From NCBI RefSeq assembly GCF_036203305.1, contig NZ_CP108131.1, forward strand, positions 5,394,001 through 5,458,000: 64,000 bases of DNA. Direction: 5' to 3'. Made by a program: the position numbers and the translations under genes. Of this stretch, positions 62,545 to 64,000 are shown one piece after another (positions within the stretch are counted from its first letter, which is position 1; every line of letters begins with the position of its first letter). The notes under the pieces were generated by a model that saw only the letters and a program-made list of their open reading frames with translations, did no database searches and was not told the DNA's origin. The DNA comes from Streptomyces sp. NBC_00190 (GTDB lineage Bacteria > Actinomycetota > Actinomycetes > Streptomycetales > Streptomycetaceae).

Positions 62545-64000
62545 TCAGCCGACCACCCTGAGCAGCACGATCGACCGGGCCGGCACCGTCACGGTCTCAC
62601 CGCCGCGGTGGCGGGTGAGCGGGGCGGTGGACTGGTCCTCGCGGGAGGTGTCCAGGACGACCTCGTAGCCCTCGGCCCACGGCGCCCCCGGCAGCACCCA
62701 CGCCACCGGCCGGTCCCCGGTGTGCAGCAGGGCCAGGAAGCTGTCGTCCGTCACCTGCCGGCCCCGCTCGTCGCGGCCCGGGATGTCCCGCCCCGACAGG
62801 TACATCCCGAGCGCGGCGCCCGGCGCGTACCAGTCCCGCTCCGTCATCTCCGCACCCGCCGGCATGAACCAGGCCAGGTCCCGCAGCCCGTCCACCCCCT
62901 GCGGGCGCCCCGAGAAGAACGCCCGCCGCCGCAGCACCGGATGGGCCTGCCGCAGCGAGATCAGCCGCGTCGTCAGCGCGAACAGCTCCCGCCACGCCGG
63001 GTCCTCCAGCAGCGACCAGTCCACCCACCCCGTCTCGTTGTCCTGGCAGTACGCGTTGTTGTTGCCGCCCTGGGTGCGCCCGAACTCGTCCCCCGCGACG
63101 AGCATCGGCACGCCCGTCGACAGCAGCAGGGTGGTGAGGAGGTTCCGCAGCTGCCGGCGGCGCAGCGCGGCGATCCGGGCGTCGTCCGTCTCCCCCTCCG
63201 CGCCGCAGTTCCACGACCGGTTGTCATTCGTCCCGTCCCGGCCCGCCTCCCCGTTCGCCTCGTTGTGCTTGCGCTCGTAACTCACCAGGTCCCGCAGGGT
63301 GAAACCGTCGTGCGCGGTCACGAAGTTCACCGAGGCGTACGGCCGCCGCCCGCCCCACGCGTAGAGGTCGCTCGACCCCGACAGCCGGTACCCGAGGTCC
63401 CGTACGTCGGGCAGCGCGCCCCGCCAGAAGTCCCGTACGGCGTCCCGGTACCGGTCGTTCCACTCCGTCCACAGCGGCGGGAAGGCCCCCACCTGGTAGC
63501 CGCCCGAGCCCACGTCCCACGGCTCCGCGATCAGCTTGACCCGACGCAGCACCGGGTCCTGGGCGATCACCGCCAGGAACGGCGACAGCATGTCCACGTC
63601 GTGCATCGAGCGGGCCAGCGCCGCCGCCAGGTCGAAGCGGAAGCCGTCCACCCCCATCTCCGTGACCCAGTAGCGCAGCGAGTCCGTGATCAGGCGCAGC
63701 ACGTGCGGGCGGCCCGCGTGCAGGGTGTTCCCGCAGCCCGTGTAGTCGGCGTACCGGCGCTGGTCCGACTGGAGCCGGTAGTAGCCCCGGTTGTCGATCC
63801 CGCGCAGCGACAGCGTCGGACCCAGCTCGCCCGCCTCCGCCGTGTGGTTGTAGACCACGTCAAGGATGACCTCGATGCCGGCCGCGTGCAGGGCCCGCAC
63901 CATCCGCTTGAACTCCCCGACCTGCTGGCCCGCCGTACCGCTCGACGAGTACCCCGCGTGCGGGGCGAAGTAGCCGACCGAGTTGTAGCCCCAGTAGTTG
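62545..64000 (-). CDS. glgX: glycogen debranching enzyme GlgX, 3' part
   Basis: The gene runs off the right edge; 484 codons of its C-terminal part are present. It is a GH13_11 isoamylase-type debranching enzyme that hydrolyses alpha-1,6 branches. Seen: NYWGYNSVGYFAPHAGYSSS at the edge, EVILDVVYNHTAEAGELGPT, GVDGFRFDLAAAL (nucleophile Asp), KLIAEPWDVGSGGYQVGAFP (acid/base Glu), FVTAHDGFTLRDL and RTQGGNNNAYCQDNE. The C-terminal beta domain ends SIVLLRVVG. Together with GlgP it degrades glucan. Confidence 0.96.
   Translation of the reverse strand, partial: NYWGYNSVGYFAPHAGYSSSGTAGQQVGEFKRMVRALHAAGIEVILDVVYNHTAEAGELGPTLSLRGIDNRGYYRLQSDQRRYADYTGCGNTLHAGRPHVLRLITDSLRYWVTEMGVDGFRFDLAAALARSMHDVDMLSPFLAVIAQDPVLRRVKLIAEPWDVGSGGYQVGAFPPLWTEWNDRYRDAVRDFWRGALPDVRDLGYRLSGSSDLYAWGGRRPYASVNFVTAHDGFTLRDLVSYERKHNEANGEAGRDGTNDNRSWNCGAEGETDDARIAALRRRQLRNLLTTLLLSTGVPMLVAGDEFGRTQGGNNNAYCQDNETGWVDWSLLEDPAWRELFALTTRLISLRQAHPVLRRRAFFSGRPQGVDGLRDLAWFMPAGAEMTERDWYAPGAALGMYLSGRDIPGRDERGRQVTDDSFLALLHTGDRPVAWVLPGAPWAEGYEVVLDTSREDQSTAPLTRHRGGETVTVPARSIVLLRVVG

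Overview
The window is chromosomal DNA of a Streptomyces or very close relative. Coding sequence is extremely GC-rich, with GTG and TTG starts and strong third-position GC. Gene order matches, from memory, the S. coelicolor segment from about SCO5397 to SCO5447: scy, methylmalonyl-CoA epimerase, thiolase, meaB, icmA, pyk-ackA-pta/pfkA, glgB-pep2-treS-glgE, glgP and the M4 protease. No rRNA, tRNA, CRISPR array or transposase was seen. About 60 protein genes are called.

Layout. 1-3.4 kb: the 5' end of scy (polar growth), then a propionate/methylmalonyl-CoA block (epimerase, thiolase, MeaB) and a 24-codon gene for the actinobacterial ribosomal protein bL37. 3.5-7.7 kb: a secreted PepSY protein, a MarR regulator, three tandem AIM24-family genes, a DUF3817 membrane protein and a thiamine-binding-family protein. 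7.7-8.3 kb: a decayed junction with a frameshifted PIN-domain gene and the tail of a TetR gene. 8.3-15.6 kb: a regulator/MFS pair, MarR, a second DUF3817, icmA, a stand-alone EF-G domain IV protein, a TetR regulator and a thioredoxin-TPR protein. 16.2-18.8 kb: an envelope trio (DUF6230, DUF6114, Ser/Pro-rich secreted protein). 18.9-25.3 kb: lower glycolysis and acetate metabolism (pyk, pta-ackA, pfkA). 25.3-27.2 kb: an XRE regulator and a MerR-thioredoxin pair. 27.1-39.4 kb: the GlgE alpha-glucan pathway (glgE-treS-pep2-glgB in one coupled operon, with glgP nearby), an ADP-ribosylglycohydrolase and a zinc-ribbon protein. 39.4-45.3 kb: an Lrp/AsnC-MFS pair, a secreted protein with an Asp-Gln-Ala-Arg repeat tail, and a secreted M4 metalloprotease.

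45.3-62.5 kb looks like an accessory Wzx/Wzy-type exopolysaccharide locus. It has a polyprenyl-phosphate sugar-1-phosphate transferase, GDP-fucose synthesis (gmd, fcl), two GT4 glycosyltransferases, an acyltransferase, a Wzy-like polymerase, a flippase, a Wzz/Wzc-like copolymerase whose kinase motif is degenerate, a cytidylyltransferase, a CDP-alcohol phosphotransferase, and a large secreted propeller/LamG protein. At 62.5 kb the window returns to glycogen metabolism with glgX, which runs off the right edge.

How the parts connect. PFK, pyruvate kinase and Pta-AckA govern carbon flow to acetate. Thiolase, epimerase, MeaB and IcmA handle branched and propionyl-type acyl-CoA. The GlgE pathway, GlgP and GlgX build and break alpha-glucan from maltose-1-phosphate and trehalose. 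The exopolysaccharide genes draw on nucleotide sugars.

Two regulatory themes recur. Many genes, mostly regulators, have a TAnnnT -10 box only 6-7 bases before the start codon, which suggests leaderless mRNAs. Several divergent promoters carry clean inverted repeats that are candidate operators for the adjacent regulator. All functional calls are by reading the sequence. No database search was run, and comparisons with other genomes are from memory.
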